Below the pieces are notes generated by a model. The model made no database searches. It was not told where the DNA came from and saw only the letters and a list, made by a program, of their open reading frames with translations. Source: Campylobacterales bacterium (GTDB lineage: Bacteria > Campylobacterota > Campylobacteria > Campylobacterales > Arcobacteraceae). From it: a DNA stretch of 5,679 bases. Positions within the stretch are counted from its first letter, which is position 1; each line of letters opens with the position of its first letter. The position numbers and the translations under genes are program-made. Positions 4,655 through 5,679 of the stretch are shown here, in pieces. The stretch lies in assembly GCA_019752775.1 (NCBI GenBank), contig JAIELU010000155.1:1-5679 (forward strand), read 5' to 3'.

Positions 4655-5679
4655 ATGAATACTCTCTCAGAAATCGAAAAATGGCTTAAAGAACATGCTA
4701 TTAATAATTATCTAATTTCAGAAGATTTCTATATAACAGTACAAGGGAATGTTAATCTAAATAAAAAGTTAAGTGTAAAAAAATTACCTGTTAAATTTAA
4801 AACAGTAGATGGATTTTTTGACATAAGTAATAATGGACTAACTTCACTGGATGGATGTCCAAAAACAGTAACTGGGGATTTTAATTGTTCAAGAAATAGT
4901 TTAATTTCTCTTTTCGAAGGACCAACTGAAGTTAATGACTTTGATTGCTCTTATAATCAATTAAAAAATTTATCTTATGCTCCAAAAGAAGTTAAAGGAA
5001 ATTTTGATTGTTCTAACAACCTAATTGATTCTATAAAAGGGATGCCAAGAACAGTAAAAGGTTCTTTTAGATGTGCAGCAAATAAAATAGCTACTTTAAA
5101 GGGTGGTCCAAAATATGTTGATGCCACTTTTGATTGTTCTGAAAATTTAATTGAAAGATTATCAGGAGGACCAGTTTCTGTTGGGCAAGATTATTTATGT
5201 TTCAAAAATAATATAACAGATCTAGATGGTGTAGCCGATGAAATAGGTCTTGATTTAGTATCGGATATTAGATTAAACCATCTTTCAAGTACATTTAATG
5301 AAGAAGAAAAAACATGGAGATATAAAGGTAGTGAAGTTATTTCACATATTTATAAACCTATTGTTGCACTTACAAATGTAGATGATATAAGTAGATGGCT
5401 TAGAAAACATGAAATAAAGAATTTTACTATTTTAAAAGACAATTCAGTAAATGTTCATGGTGATGTAAGACTAGCAGATAAATTAGCAAACTTATTAAAA
5501 TTACCTTTAAATTTCAATATTATAGAGGGTGATTTTGATATCGGTGATAATGAATTAACTTCACTTGAGGGAAGTCCCAAAAAAGTTACTGGAAGTTTTA
5601 TGGCCCATAAAAATGAGATATTTTCTCTAAAAGGTGGACCAAAAGAAGTTGGAGGAAGTTTTATTATTTTACATAATAA
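4655..5679 (+). CDS. Leucine-rich-repeat-like solenoid protein with duplicated cap and array (3' partial)
   Basis: The frame runs from ATG at 4655 for 341 codons plus two bases with no stop, so the gene continues past the window. An N-terminal cap (residues 4-52, with IEKWLKEHAINNY and a GNVNL turn) leads into repeats of 21 residues of the form F-x-C-S-x-N-x-L-x-S-L-x-G-x-P-x-x-V-x-G. The lead aromatic residues are at 55, 76, 96, 117, 138, 159 and 180 (Tyr). After an irregular segment (193-240) a second cap (242-291, ISRWLRKHEIKNF) and second array begin, with lead Phe at 294, 315 and 336. Six array-1 repeats carry Cys two residues after the lead aromatic (78, 98, 119, 140, 161, 182). There is no signal peptide or membrane segment, so it is probably cytosolic. 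From memory, similar repeat proteins, usually annotated as hypothetical or LRR-like, occur in tailed phages and scattered bacteria. Function is unknown; protein binding by a solenoid surface is the general expectation. The gene is divergent from the EAL gene. Confidence 0.85.
   Translation, partial: MNTLSEIEKWLKEHAINNYLISEDFYITVQGNVNLNKKLSVKKLPVKFKTVDGFFDISNNGLTSLDGCPKTVTGDFNCSRNSLISLFEGPTEVNDFDCSYNQLKNLSYAPKEVKGNFDCSNNLIDSIKGMPRTVKGSFRCAANKIATLKGGPKYVDATFDCSENLIERLSGGPVSVGQDYLCFKNNITDLDGVADEIGLDLVSDIRLNHLSSTFNEEEKTWRYKGSEVISHIYKPIVALTNVDDISRWLRKHEIKNFTILKDNSVNVHGDVRLADKLANLLKLPLNFNIIEGDFDIGDNELTSLEGSPKKVTGSFMAHKNEIFSLKGGPKEVGGSFIILHN
4664..4810 (+). repeat. Cap module, first copy
   Basis: Residues 4-52 precede the first solenoid array and align with residues 242-291 of the same protein: IEKWLKEHAINNY with ISRWLRKHEIKNF, GNVNL with GDVRL, and KLPVKF with KLPLNF. 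The offset is 238 residues up to the Gly turn and 239 after it, so a single-residue indel separates the copies. Confidence 0.75.
4811..5230 (+). repeat. First solenoid array, seven repeats of about 21 residues
   Basis: Residues 53-192 hold seven repeats. The spacing of the lead aromatic is 21 residues except 20 between the second and third (76 to 96). The recurrent core is F-D-C-S-x-N-x-L; the turn is G-x-P-x-x-V. Copies have diverged in DNA sequence, so this is an old array and not a recent tandem expansion. Confidence 0.8.
5378..5527 (+). repeat. Cap module, second copy
   Basis: Residues 242-291 repeat the N-terminal cap, including Trp248 matching Trp10, and lead directly into a new run of solenoid repeats. 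This shows an internal duplication of cap plus array, about 717 bases apart. Confidence 0.75.
5528..5677 (+). repeat. Second solenoid array, three repeats seen before the window ends
   Basis: Residues 292-341 hold repeats with lead Phe at 294, 315 and 336 and the turns EGSPKKV and GGPKEV. The array-1 cysteine position is Ile296, Ala317 and Ile338 here, so the cysteine ladder is absent from the visible part. Confidence 0.75.

Noticed and set aside
4811..5677. CRISPR array or DNA-level tandem repeat in the last gene
   Set aside because: The periodicity is 63 bases at protein level with diverged DNA copies and one continuous open frame, so it is a protein repeat.

Overview
The window is low-GC DNA that most resembles a Campylobacterota (Epsilonproteobacteria) genome, of the Arcobacter/Sulfurimonas kind. 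That placement is inferred from composition, codon use, short AAGGA-type ribosome sites and gene content; no marker gene is present. Two of the four substantial genes run off the window: the first lacks its 5' end and the last lacks its 3' end.

Positions 1-2985 hold a two-partner secretion (type Vb) pair. The first gene is the C-terminal part of a large secreted TpsA-type exoprotein with GLUG repeats, an MBG-like domain, a YDG-like domain, a Thr/Pro linker and an unrecognised tail. Four bases later comes a complete TpsB outer-membrane transporter with a signal peptide, two POTRA domains and a 16-strand-type barrel. The ribosome site of tpsB lies inside the last codons of tpsA, so the two are very probably one operon. 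A hairpin with a T-tract at 3097-3126 is a plausible operon terminator.

Positions 2986-3429 hold no intact gene of normal size. They contain two hairpins besides the terminator and a 28-codon reading frame at 3276-3362 with a good signal peptide and almost nothing after it. This frame stops at a TAG that is one base from CAG and then stays open for 28 more codons, so it looks like the remnant of a secreted-protein gene.

Positions 3430-4491 (minus strand) encode an EAL-domain protein with the full set of cyclic-di-GMP phosphodiesterase residues, no GGDEF domain, and an unrecognised N-terminal domain starting with a Cys-x-Cys. Divergent from it, across about 160 bases carrying candidate promoters for both directions, a gene starts at 4655 and stays open to the window end. 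It encodes a solenoid protein of 21-residue repeats with an aligned cysteine ladder. Its N-terminal cap and repeat array are duplicated about 239 residues later. This is the least ordinary item here.

The EAL and repeat-protein genes look more AT-rich than the secretion genes. A link between the EAL enzyme and control of the surface adhesin is possible, but only proximity supports it.
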